DNA of 8,547 nt from an uncultured Eubacteriales bacterium (GTDB taxonomy: Bacteria; Bacillota; Clostridia; Oscillospirales; Acutalibacteraceae): assembly GCA_900320415.1 (NCBI GenBank), contig ONSE01000251.1, forward strand, positions 1-8,547. Direction: 5' to 3'. Of the stretch, positions 1 to 5,724 are shown in pieces (positions within the stretch are counted from its first letter, which is position 1; each line of letters begins with the position of its first letter). A program made the translations under genes and the position numbers. Under the pieces are notes generated by a model. That model was given only the letters and a program-made list of their open reading frames with translations, searched no databases and was not told the DNA's origin.

Positions 1-588
1 AAGTGGGTGGCGGTCTACGGCTCCGTCTACCCGTTTATGGCGGAGGAAAAGTATTATTTCGATGTGCCGCGGGGGGAGTTTGAAACCTATGTCATCTCCT
101 GCGACTACGGCACGGTCAATCCCGCCTCCTTCGGTCTATGGGGCAGGCTGGAAGGATGCTGGTACAGGATTGACGAGTACTACTTTGACTCCCGCGCCGA
201 GGGGTTCCAGAAAACCGACGAGGAGCACTACGAGGGACTCCGCGGACTGGCGGGCGACAGAAAAATTCGACAAGTGGTTGTTGACCCGTCCGCCGCGAGC
301 TTCATCGAGGTGATCCGCCGTCACGGAGAGTACAAGGTCACGCCCGCGCAAAACGATGTTGTCAACGGAATCAGGCGGGTGTCGCAGGCGCTCAAGCAGG
401 GGGATATCCGCATCTGCCGCAGCTGCGCCGCCGCGAGACGCGAGTTTTCGCTCTATCGCTGGGACTGCGACAGGCGCGCGGACGCCCCCGTCAAGCAGAA
501 TGACCACGCCATGGACGACATCCGCTATTTCGTGACAACGGCTATGGAAGGCGGCGGCGCGCTTCCCGTGTTCGCCGCCGCCAGATAG
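1..588 (+). CDS. Phage terminase large subunit, C-terminal nuclease domain (5' partial)
   Basis: The reading frame is open from base 1 and gives 195 residues to a TAG at 586-588; the start and the N-terminal ATPase half (Walker motifs) lie upstream of the window. The visible part looks like the RNase H-fold nuclease domain that cuts concatemeric DNA during head filling. Its acidic metal-binding residues are recognisable: D35 in ISCDYGTVNPASFGLW, D95 in VVVDPSAASF, and the C-terminal DHAMDDIRYF motif around residues 168-177, which matches the family pattern DHAxDAxRY. It sits directly before the portal gene, as is normal for tailed phages. The TAG stop overlaps the AGGAGG ribosome binding site of the portal gene. 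The identification is by motif and position; which terminase subfamily (for example Terminase_6C) is inference. Confidence 0.93.
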   Translation, partial: KWVAVYGSVYPFMAEEKYYFDVPRGEFETYVISCDYGTVNPASFGLWGRLEGCWYRIDEYYFDSRAEGFQKTDEEHYEGLRGLAGDRKIRQVVVDPSAASFIEVIRRHGEYKVTPAQNDVVNGIRRVSQALKQGDIRICRSCAAARREFSLYRWDCDRRADAPVKQNDHAMDDIRYFVTTAMEGGGALPVFAAAR

Positions 589-598
589 GAGGAATTGA

Positions 599-1744
599 AT
601 GTTTGGGAGAAAAAAGCAGAGGGACAAGCCCCGCGGCGCCGTGGCGCAGACCGTACCGCGTCCCTTCGGGGCAAGCGACCTGCTCATTCCTGCCCGTGCG
701 GCGGTGATGACGCGCGCCGAGAGGGAGCTTTATGCCTCGCTGCGGGAATCCGTGCCCGTGATCGACGCGGCGCTCGGCAAGATCGTCAGGCTGGTCGGCA
801 GCTTTCACATCATCTCCGACAGCCGGTGCTGTCAGGAGGAGGCGGAGCGCTTTGTGCGCGGCGTGCGCGTCAACGGAAGCTGCGAGGGGCTGCACAGCTT
901 TATTTGCAGCTACCTCGACAGCCTGCTGACCTACGGCGAGGCGGTGGGAGAGATGCTGCCCGACGTCGGCGGCAACGGAATCGCCGCCCTTTACAACGCC
1001 AATCTCAACGATGTGGAGATCCGCGCCAACGGCTCGCCGCTCGATCTGGAGGTGTGCTGCCGCAAGGGAGGCGAAAGCAGGCCCGTCAGGTATCCGCAGC
1101 TGGTGCTGGTTTCGCTGCTCAACCAGAAGGCGGGCACCGCGAGGGGAACCTCGCTGCTCAGCGGTCTGCCGTTTGTCAGCTCGGTTCTGCTGCGCATCTT
1201 CACCTCGCTGAAGCACAACTGGGAACGCGCGGGAGATATCCGCTTTGCCGTCACCTACAAGCCCGACAGCGGCGTATTCAGCGAGGAAAACGCAAAGCTG
1301 ATCGCCGACGAGTGGCGCAAGGCGATGCGCAGCGACAGCGTGTGCGACTTCGTTTCGGTGGGCGACGTGAGCGTGAAGGTCATCGGCGCGGAGAGCCGGA
1401 TGCCCGACTGTGAGGTGCCGATGCGCGCTCTCCTCGAGCAGATCGTCGCGAAGCTCGGCATACCGCCGTTTTTGCTCGGCCTCTCGTGGTCGACCACAGA
1501 GAAGATGAGCGAGCAGCAGGCGGACATCCTCACCAGCGAGCTGGAATATTACCGCGCCGCGCTCGAGCCTGTGATCCGCCGCGTGGTGCGCACCCATCTT
1601 CTCCTCAGCGGCTGCAATGAACGCTTTGAGGTGAAGTGGGACGACATCAATTTGCAGGACGCGGTGGAGCTTTCCTCCGCGCGGCTGAACAACGCTCAGG
1701 CGGAAAGGCTTGAGAAGGAAACGGAGGCAGCATATGGAAGGTAA
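599..1744 (+). CDS. Phage portal protein
   Basis: This gene encodes 381 residues from ATG 599, with AGGAGG at 587-592 six bases upstream. The portal is the dodecameric ring at one capsid vertex through which DNA is packaged and ejected, and to which the neck proteins attach. Support comes from its place between terminase and prohead protease, its length, and portal-like features: a basic N-terminus, a central alpha/beta region, and a C-terminal segment with LGIPPFLLGLSWSTTEKMSE followed by a long helix (QQADILTSELEYYRAALEPV). That segment resembles the 'hypocritical G-(I/V)-P-P-xx-LG' pattern common in Firmicutes portal proteins. The C-terminus is charged and helical (LNNAQAERLEKETEAAYGR). 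The stop overlaps the start of the protease gene by 11 bases. I see no minor head protein (SPP1 gp7/MuF type) after it. Confidence 0.85.
   Translation: MFGRKKQRDKPRGAVAQTVPRPFGASDLLIPARAAVMTRAERELYASLRESVPVIDAALGKIVRLVGSFHIISDSRCCQEEAERFVRGVRVNGSCEGLHSFICSYLDSLLTYGEAVGEMLPDVGGNGIAALYNANLNDVEIRANGSPLDLEVCCRKGGESRPVRYPQLVLVSLLNQKAGTARGTSLLSGLPFVSSVLLRIFTSLKHNWERAGDIRFAVTYKPDSGVFSEENAKLIADEWRKAMRSDSVCDFVSVGDVSVKVIGAESRMPDCEVPMRALLEQIVAKLGIPPFLLGLSWSTTEKMSEQQADILTSELEYYRAALEPVIRRVVRTHLLLSGCNERFEVKWDDINLQDAVELSSARLNNAQAERLEKETEAAYGR
1723..1727 (+). promoter_or_regulatory. Ribosome binding site of the prohead protease gene
   Basis: GGAGG lies six bases before ATG 1734. This decides the start: the open frame extends upstream to an earlier ATG at 1710, but that one lacks a comparable site and would lie deeper inside the portal gene. 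Confidence 0.75.
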
Positions 1745-2717
1745 CAGACTGACAAAGGCGTCGGGCGGCGCGCTTGCCGCCGACGGCAGCACGCCCTCGC
1801 CCGAGGAGCTGCGGCTGATCAACGCCTACACGCGCCGCGAGCTGAGTGCCGACGAGGTTTACGTCTTTTCGGTGGCGCTCTGTGACAACGACGTTGACCG
1901 CGACGGCGAGCGGTTCACCGCCGGCTCGCTTGACGCGCTCGCGAAGCTCTTTGTGGGCAGGACGGGCATCTTTGACCACGATCCCAGCGCGAAGAACCAG
2001 ACCGCGAGGATCATCTCCTGCGCGGTGGAGAGCGTGCCGGAGCGCGGTACCGTTACGGGAGAGGAATATCTCTGCCTGAAGGCGCGCGCGTATCTGCCGC
2101 GCACAGAGGGCAACGCCGGGCTGATCGCCGCTCTAGACAGCGGCATCGTCAAGGAGGTCAGCGTGGGCTGCGCGGTCGGCAGGATCCTGTGCAGCATCTG
2201 CGGCGAGGAGCTTGCCTCCTGTCCGCACCGCAAGGGGGAGACCTACGGCGGAAAGCTGTGCTGCGGCGAGCTGTGCGACCCGTATGACGCCTATGAATGG
2301 AGCTTTGTGGCGGTGCCCTCCCAGAAAAGGGCAGGCGTGACAAAGTCCGCCTATGGAAAGGAGAACGACATGGAAACCATCATGAACCGACTGGCAAAGG
2401 GTGTGAGCGTCACCCTGAGCGACCGCGACTGTCAGAAGCTCGTCAGCTACATCGACAGTCTCAAAAAGAGCGCCGCGGACGGCGTTTACTTCCGCGATAC
2501 GCTCACCGAGGAGGTGCTGCGCCTGTCGGCGGCAGTGCAGCCCGAAATTTCGCGCGACACCATGGAAAGCGTCGCCAAGGGCATGACCGTGGCGCAGCTC
2601 AGAGAGTTCAGGGCGGCGTTTGAAAAGAAGCGCGCCGAGAACCTCGCGCCCGCGCCGCAGCTCTACACCGCCAAAAAGAACAGCAGCGCCGTTTCGAACG
2701 GACAGTTTACCATTTAA
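1734..2717 (+). CDS. Prohead maturation protease with C-terminal scaffold-like domain
   Basis: A 327-residue protein. Residues about 30-200 look like an HK97-type prohead protease (S78/U35 style): ALCDNDVDRDGERF near the start of the domain, a candidate catalytic H82 in GIFDHDPSAKN, a candidate catalytic S143 in VKEVSVGCAVG, and the closing strand DAYEWSFVAVPSQ (185-197). Such proteases trim the scaffold and capsid protein inside the prohead. Between S143 and the closing strand is a Cys-rich insertion (C153, C156, C163, H165, C176, C177, C181) that could bind zinc. Residues about 213-327 are helical and charged, ending in a disordered tail, as expected for a fused scaffold. An internal in-frame start at 2370 has its own ribosome binding site. 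Portal lies upstream (11-base overlap) and the decoration-like gene 12 bases downstream. Family assignment is by motif; catalytic residues are predicted. Confidence 0.82.
   Translation: MEGNRLTKASGGALAADGSTPSPEELRLINAYTRRELSADEVYVFSVALCDNDVDRDGERFTAGSLDALAKLFVGRTGIFDHDPSAKNQTARIISCAVESVPERGTVTGEEYLCLKARAYLPRTEGNAGLIAALDSGIVKEVSVGCAVGRILCSICGEELASCPHRKGETYGGKLCCGELCDPYDAYEWSFVAVPSQKRAGVTKSAYGKENDMETIMNRLAKGVSVTLSDRDCQKLVSYIDSLKKSAADGVYFRDTLTEEVLRLSAAVQPEISRDTMESVAKGMTVAQLREFRAAFEKKRAENLAPAPQLYTAKKNSSAVSNGQFTI
2357..2363 (+). promoter_or_regulatory. Internal ribosome binding site within the protease gene
   Basis: AAAGGAG is followed by six bases and then ATG 2370, in frame with the protease. 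The spacing is as good as for the true gene starts in this window, so it could start translation of the scaffold domain alone. Confidence 0.55.
2370..2717 (+). CDS. Predicted separate scaffold protein from an internal in-frame start
   Basis: This would be a 115-residue product sharing the frame and stop of the protease gene, starting at protease residue Met213 (METIMNRLAKG). The start falls just after the protease fold closes (DAYEWSFVAVPSQ, then a short linker), which is where a domain boundary is expected. The product is charged and mainly helical by eye (SDRDCQKLVSYIDSLKKSA; TVAQLREFRAAFEKKRAEN), with a Ser/Ala/Asn-rich C-terminus, compatible with a scaffold that guides capsid assembly and is then degraded. 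The arrangement is like lambda C/Nu3, where the scaffold is made from a start inside the protease gene. The ribosome binding site and frame are seen directly; the function and actual use of the start are inference. Confidence 0.5.
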   Translation: METIMNRLAKGVSVTLSDRDCQKLVSYIDSLKKSAADGVYFRDTLTEEVLRLSAAVQPEISRDTMESVAKGMTVAQLREFRAAFEKKRAENLAPAPQLYTAKKNSSAVSNGQFTI

Positions 2718-2729
2718 CGGAGGTATGTT

Positions 2730-3065
2730 ATGAACGTCAACTTTAACGGATTCAACGAGAACGTCGCGACCTTTATCGCGGCGAACAATATCACGGCGAC
2801 GGGTCTGCCCGTCAAGCCCAGCGCCGAGGGTGCCGTGGCAAAGTGCTCGAGCGGCGACGCCTTCTGCGGCATTGTGGTAGGTCTGCGCGGCGGCTACGCG
2901 TCGGTGCAGCTCTCGGGCTACGCCGAGTTTCCCGCCGCCGCCAAAATCACCGTCGGCTTCAAAAAGCTCGCCGCCGACGCCTCCGGCAAGGTCGCGGAAA
3001 ACGCGAACGGCAGGGAGTATCTGGTGGTAAATTCCACCAATGACACCGTCGGCATCATTCTTTAA
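2730..3065 (+). CDS. Probable capsid decoration/stabilisation protein
   Basis: A 111-residue protein starting at ATG 2730, with GGAGGT at 2719-2724. It is rich in Gly, Ala and Val with alternating beta-strand patterns (GDAFCGIVVGLRGGYASVQL; SGYAEFPAAAKITVGF; GREYLVVNSTNDTVGIIL) and no membrane segment or signal peptide. Small beta-rich proteins of this size between the protease/scaffold and the major capsid gene are usually capsid decoration proteins (lambda gpD, or DUF2190-like), which bind the outside of the expanded shell. The run of paired strands ending in a surface-binding motif is similar in style to DUF2190 proteins. I rely on position, size and composition, not on a specific motif; a head-fibre base or other head protein is an alternative. 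Confidence 0.55.
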   Translation: MNVNFNGFNENVATFIAANNITATGLPVKPSAEGAVAKCSSGDAFCGIVVGLRGGYASVQLSGYAEFPAAAKITVGFKKLAADASGKVAENANGREYLVVNSTNDTVGIIL

Positions 3066-3083
3066 GATTCAGGAGGTATTTTT

Positions 3084-4091
3084 ATGGCTAATTTTGAGAA
3101 TATTACGATTGAGAAGGGTATGTACCGCACCAAGGGCGGTCTGACCGGCGCACTCGAAAAGCTCGACCCCTCCGAAAACTACGTCGGCACCTCCCTCGAG
3201 GGTCTTGACGCGTTTTCCCGTCAGCTCAAGCGCTATGACATCCGCGTCAGCGGCAGGGGCAGCGACTGTGTCGAGAAGTTCTTCCAGACCTCCAACTCCG
3301 CGGCGCTCTTTCCCGAATACGTGAGCCGCGCGGTGCGCCAGGGCATGGAGAGAGCCGACATTCTCCCCAATCTCGTCGCCACCGTCACCGATATCGAGGG
3401 CATGGACTACAGAAGCATCGTCTCCGCCCCCACCAGCGACGAGAAGTCGCTCAAAATCGTGAACGAGGGCGCGCAGATCCCGCAGACTACCGTCAGGACC
3501 CGCGAGAACCTCGTCAAGCTCCACAAGAGGGGCAGAATGCTGGTCGCCTCCTATGAGGCGCTCCGCTTCCAGCGCCTTGACCTCTTTACCGTCACCCTCA
3601 ACCAGATCGGCGCCTACATCGCGAGAGCGCAGCTTTCCGACGCGATCGGCGTGCTGCTCAACGGCGACGGCAACAACAACGCCGCCGCTGTGGTGTCTTC
3701 CGCGACCGCCGGCACCCTGACCTATGACGACCTCGTCAAGCTCTGGGCGAATATGGCTCCCTACGAGCTGAACACCCTCCTCGCGCCTACCGCCGAGATG
3801 CAGAAGATCCTCGCCCTGACGCAGATGCAGGATTCGCGCGCGGGTCTGGACTTCCAGGGCACGGGCAAGATGATCACTCCCATGGGCGCGGCGCTGCTTC
3901 ACGCTCCCGAGATGACCGCGGGCACCATCATCGGCCTCGACAAGACCTGTGCCCTCGAGATGGTGCAGGCGGGCGGCGTGGTGACCGACTACGACAAGCT
4001 GATCGACCGTCAGCTTGAGCGTGCCGCCATCACCTGCACCGCGGGCTTCGCGAAGATCTTTACCGAAGCGAGCAAGGCGCTCAGCGTATAA
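3084..4091 (+). CDS. Major capsid protein (HK97-fold-like)
   Basis: A 335-residue protein from ATG 3084, with AGGAGGT at 3071-3077 six bases upstream, one of the best ribosome binding sites in the window and suited to the most abundant virion protein. Position (after protease and decoration genes, before the neck genes), length and sequence style fit a major capsid protein. Likely elements are an N-terminal arm (1-70), SAALFPEYVSRAVRQGMERA leading into the E-loop-like region, the VNEGAQIPQTTVRTRENLVK segment followed by GRMLVASYEALRFQRLDLF (spine-helix region), and a C-terminal A-domain with LLAPTAEMQKILAL. There is no long N-terminal delta domain, consistent with the scaffold being encoded with the protease instead. 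It would form the icosahedral shell. Confidence 0.85.
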   Translation: MANFENITIEKGMYRTKGGLTGALEKLDPSENYVGTSLEGLDAFSRQLKRYDIRVSGRGSDCVEKFFQTSNSAALFPEYVSRAVRQGMERADILPNLVATVTDIEGMDYRSIVSAPTSDEKSLKIVNEGAQIPQTTVRTRENLVKLHKRGRMLVASYEALRFQRLDLFTVTLNQIGAYIARAQLSDAIGVLLNGDGNNNAAAVVSSATAGTLTYDDLVKLWANMAPYELNTLLAPTAEMQKILALTQMQDSRAGLDFQGTGKMITPMGAALLHAPEMTAGTIIGLDKTCALEMVQAGGVVTDYDKLIDRQLERAAITCTAGFAKIFTEASKALSV

Positions 4092-4092
4092 C

Positions 4093-4098
4093 GGGGGG
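4093..4098 (+). promoter_or_regulatory. G-run ribosome binding site for a TTG start
   Basis: Six consecutive G bases, six bases before TTG 4105, are the only purine-rich site near the start of the first neck gene. The site is weaker than the AGGAGG sites elsewhere, so this protein may be made at lower level than the capsid protein just upstream, which suits a component needed in about a dozen copies. Confidence 0.5.
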
Positions 4099-4104
4099 AT
4101 CGCC

Positions 4105-4467
4105 TTGAATATCGCGAACGTGAGCGAGCGCTTTATGGCGCTCTCGGGCGTCGGGGTCAGCGATATGTGCCGCTGGCGCGTGCTGCTCGACGACGCCTGC
4201 CGCTATGTGGAGGATCACGCGACCGTCAAGGCTCCCGACGAGGGGCAGACAAGGCGGCTGGAAATGCTTGCCGCCGCCTATGCCTACCGCCTTTATGAGA
4301 TCTGCAAAGAGGATCGGCTTACCGCTTTTACCGCCGGTGACGTGAGGATCGCGTCATCGGGGGACAGCGGCGGCACCGCAGCGCAGATGTGGGAGCTTCT
4401 CTGTGCCGACAACGCGGATTTACTCAACACCAACGGATTCTTGTTTGGAAGGATTGTGACGCCATGA
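4105..4467 (+). CDS. Head-tail connector (portal adaptor) protein, probable
   Basis: A 120-residue protein. I chose TTG 4105 as the start because it is 14 bases after the capsid stop and has a G-rich site upstream; longer versions would run inside the capsid gene. ATG 4135 is a possible alternative but lacks a good site. The sequence is mostly helical (CRWRVLLDDACRYVEDHATV; QTRRLEMLAAAYAYRLYEIC) and ends in GFLFGRIVTP. A helical protein of about 100-120 residues directly after the major capsid gene is typically the adaptor (HK97 gp6/SPP1 gp15 type) that docks under the portal and links it to the tail. Its stop overlaps the next start as ATGA. The assignment is by position, size and helical character. 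Confidence 0.6.
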   Translation: MNIANVSERFMALSGVGVSDMCRWRVLLDDACRYVEDHATVKAPDEGQTRRLEMLAAAYAYRLYEICKEDRLTAFTAGDVRIASSGDSGGTAAQMWELLCADNADLLNTNGFLFGRIVTP

Positions 4468-4832
4468 GCATTGTCAACGCTTTGATCAGCTCGATCGCCC
4501 GCTACGGCGGAGATATCACCGTGACCTCAAACGGCAGCACCGTCAGGGGCAGGGCGATCGTGGAGCCGCTGCGCTACCGCAATAAAATCTATATCGGCGG
4601 CGAACAGCGCCATCTGGGTTTTGTGAAGCGTGAGAAATACCTTTTTATCGGTACGCCCGACTTTGACCTCACCGAGAACCACTCGGTCATAGAATCGGTG
4701 AGCGGCAAATATATTGTAAAAAGGTGCGAGAGATATTATGTTCAGGACAGACCAATCTATACGTGGGCGATTTTAGTGCCCTTCGGAGAAAGACGGGAGG
4801 ATGATTATGACGCCGATTCAGGAACAGATTGA
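4464..4832 (+). CDS. Head closure (stopper) protein, probable
   Basis: A 122-residue protein starting at ATG 4464 in an ATGA overlap with the upstream adaptor gene; AAGGA at 4449-4453 is a modest site, so translation probably relies on coupling. The protein is beta-rich: ARYGGDITVTSNGSTVRGRA, then YRNKIYIGGEQRHLGFVKRE, EKYLFIGTPDFDL, SGKYIVKRCERYYVQ and IYTWAILVPFGE, followed by an acidic tail. This beta-barrel-like pattern, and the position between connector and tail terminator, fit the head-closure/stopper family (SPP1 gp16, HK97 gp7-like, YqbH-like), which seals the packaged head and provides the tail docking surface. No single diagnostic motif is present, so the name rests on gene order and fold pattern. 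It overlaps the next gene by 26 bases. Confidence 0.55.
   Translation: MSIVNALISSIARYGGDITVTSNGSTVRGRAIVEPLRYRNKIYIGGEQRHLGFVKREKYLFIGTPDFDLTENHSVIESVSGKYIVKRCERYYVQDRPIYTWAILVPFGERREDDYDADSGTD
4795..4800 (+). promoter_or_regulatory. Ribosome binding site that selects ATG 4807
   Basis: GGGAGG abuts the first ATG (4801) but is six bases from the second in-frame ATG (4807). The spacing favours 4807 as the true start of the tail-terminator-like gene. Confidence 0.65.
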
Positions 4833-5244
4833 CACCCTGATACGCGGCCTGAAGCAGCAGGAGGGCATGAGCGGCGTGCGCTTTCTGCGCGAGTACGGCA
4901 GAGAGGATATCGAGACGCCCGTGAGCGGCTTTTCCGCAGTGGTCGGTGTCCTCAAAACCGAGCAGGCACAGAGCTTTCTGGGCGACCTCGCCGCGTCGGG
5001 CGTCAAGGGGAGAATGTATACGGCGGAGGCGGAGATCCGCGTTTTCTCGCCCTACCGTGAAAACGGAAGCGGCCTGTCCGAGCTGGTCAGCGAGATGCTG
5101 ACAGGTCTGCAGGCGGCTGACGAGGCGGGGATCATCACGGAGGCGACCGCCTCCTCCATTGAATTCGACAAGGAGCTCAACAGCGTTTTCCGCCGCCTGA
5201 GCTTCAAGGTGGAATTCTGCCTGTGCGAGGAGGGAAGCGCGTGA
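4807..5244 (+). CDS. Tail terminator/tail completion protein, probable
   Basis: A 145-residue protein. The N-terminus is helical (QEQIDTLIRGLKQQEG), followed by alternating strands and helices (SGFSAVVGVLKTE; RMYTAEAEIRVFSPY; GLSELVSEMLTGLQAADEAG) and final strands ASSIEFDKELNSVFRRLSFK and VEFCLCEEG. The pattern of N-terminal helix, strand with 'AEIRVFSPY', helix pair, then 'F.....F.R.LSFKVEFCL' is like tail terminators (lambda gpU, XkdJ/YqbJ-like), which cap the tube at the head-proximal end and bind the neck. Position as third neck gene supports this. The TGA stop overlaps the GTG start of the next gene as GTGA (5241-5244). In a standard contractile phage the sheath gene would follow directly; here it does not. 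Confidence 0.55.
   Translation: MTPIQEQIDTLIRGLKQQEGMSGVRFLREYGREDIETPVSGFSAVVGVLKTEQAQSFLGDLAASGVKGRMYTAEAEIRVFSPYRENGSGLSELVSEMLTGLQAADEAGIITEATASSIEFDKELNSVFRRLSFKVEFCLCEEGSA
5228..5233 (+). promoter_or_regulatory. Ribosome binding site for a GTG start
   Basis: AGGAGG lies seven bases before GTG 5241 and inside the end of the upstream gene. It favours GTG 5241 over GTG 5223 (upstream of the site) and over ATG 5250. Confidence 0.7.
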
Positions 5245-5606
5245 ATGAGATGACCTTTCTCAAAGGCGCCGACGTGACGGTTGCCGCCGACGGCGTGACG
5301 CTCGGCGGAGTGACCGCCGTGGAATGCGGCGAGGACAACAAGGTGGAGGTGCTCGGGGAATTCCTGACGGATGTTCCCGCGGCGCAGTTCCCCAAGACCG
5401 CGTACTATATCAAAATCACGATGAAAGCGCAGCCCTACGGCTCCCTCGGGCTGAACCCCGGAACCGTGGAGCTGGTTTACGGCGGCAGGCGCGTGACCTA
5501 TTCGGACTGCTGCGTGGAAAAAGTAAAATGCGAAGTCCTGCCGGCGTCGGCGGTGCGGTACACCGTCACGCTCAGGGCAGGCGGGAGGAGTGTGGCGAAT
5601 GTCTGA
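5241..5606 (+). CDS. Small beta-rich tail protein, candidate tail tube
   Basis: A 121-residue protein from GTG 5241. It is almost entirely strand-like: FLKGADVTVAADGVTLGGVT, then EVLGEFLTDVPAAQFPKTAY, YYIKITMKAQPYGSL, TVELVYGGRRVTYSDCCVEK and VRYTVTLRAGGRS. A small beta-barrel directly after the tail terminator is where the tube protein is found (XkdM, lambda gpV N-domain, P2 FII types), and the opening 'DVTVAADGVTLGGVTAV' is similar in style to the first hairpin of XkdM-like tubes. Tubes are usually about 140-170 residues, so it is short. It could instead be a neck or distal ring protein. There is no sheath gene before it and no tape measure gene after it. The stop overlaps the next ORF by 8 bases. 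Confidence 0.45.
   Translation: MNEMTFLKGADVTVAADGVTLGGVTAVECGEDNKVEVLGEFLTDVPAAQFPKTAYYIKITMKAQPYGSLGLNPGTVELVYGGRRVTYSDCCVEKVKCEVLPASAVRYTVTLRAGGRSVANV
5583..5590 (+). promoter_or_regulatory. Ribosome binding site of the 41-aa ORF
   Basis: GGGAGGAG lies eight bases before ATG 5599, within the end of the upstream gene. This good site is the main reason to believe the small ORF is translated. Confidence 0.6.
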
Positions 5607-5724
5607 GGACGAGCTGTTGTTTCCGGCGGAGGACGGGCTGGAGCTGCTGAGCGAGAGGCTGGAACAGGAGAGCCGCCGCTACAGCCGCCGTCTGGAAGAG
5701 GAGGATGAGGTGATTGTGCGATGA
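5599..5724 (+). CDS. Small acidic helical protein of unknown function in the tape-measure position
   Basis: A 41-residue ORF from ATG 5599 to TGA 5722-5724. It has a strong ribosome binding site, overlaps the upstream stop by 8 bases, and shares ATGA with the downstream LysM gene, so it is embedded in the coupled operon. The sequence begins MSEDELLFPAEDG and continues as a charged, probably helical stretch (LELLSERLEQESRRYSRRLE) ending in EEEDEVIVR. It is rich in Glu and Arg with Leu spacing that could support a short coiled coil. I do not recognise a family. It occupies the slot where tail assembly chaperones and the tape measure gene normally lie. It could be a miniature length-setting or plug protein, a chaperone, or mainly a coupling ORF. 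Existence is likely, function unknown. Confidence 0.6.
   Translation: MSEDELLFPAEDGLELLSERLEQESRRYSRRLEEEDEVIVR

Noticed and set aside
595..1413. 272-codon + strand frame overlapping the portal gene
   Set aside because: It is an Arg-rich frame shifted relative to the portal frame and without family features, so a shadow.
542..1822. Long open frame on the - strand (426 codons) opposite the portal gene
   Set aside because: It is antisense to a well-supported portal gene, has the Arg/Ala/His-rich composition of a GC-rich shadow frame, and matches no recognisable family.
3069..3902. 277-codon open frame on the - strand opposite the major capsid gene
   Set aside because: It is antisense to the capsid gene and has shadow-like composition; open antisense frames are expected in GC-rich DNA with few stop-forming codons.
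4801..4806. ATG 4801 as the start of the tail-terminator-like gene
   Set aside because: The GGGAGG site directly abuts it, leaving no spacing; ATG 4807 has the normal six-base spacing.
5517..5650. Possible programmed -1 frameshift at the A-run GAAAAAG in the tube-like gene, as in tail chaperone genes
   Set aside because: The sequence is not a standard X XXY YYZ heptamer in the reading frame, and the shifted frame is Arg/Cys-rich, ends soon at 5650 and looks like a shadow. No G/GT-type chaperone pair is evident.
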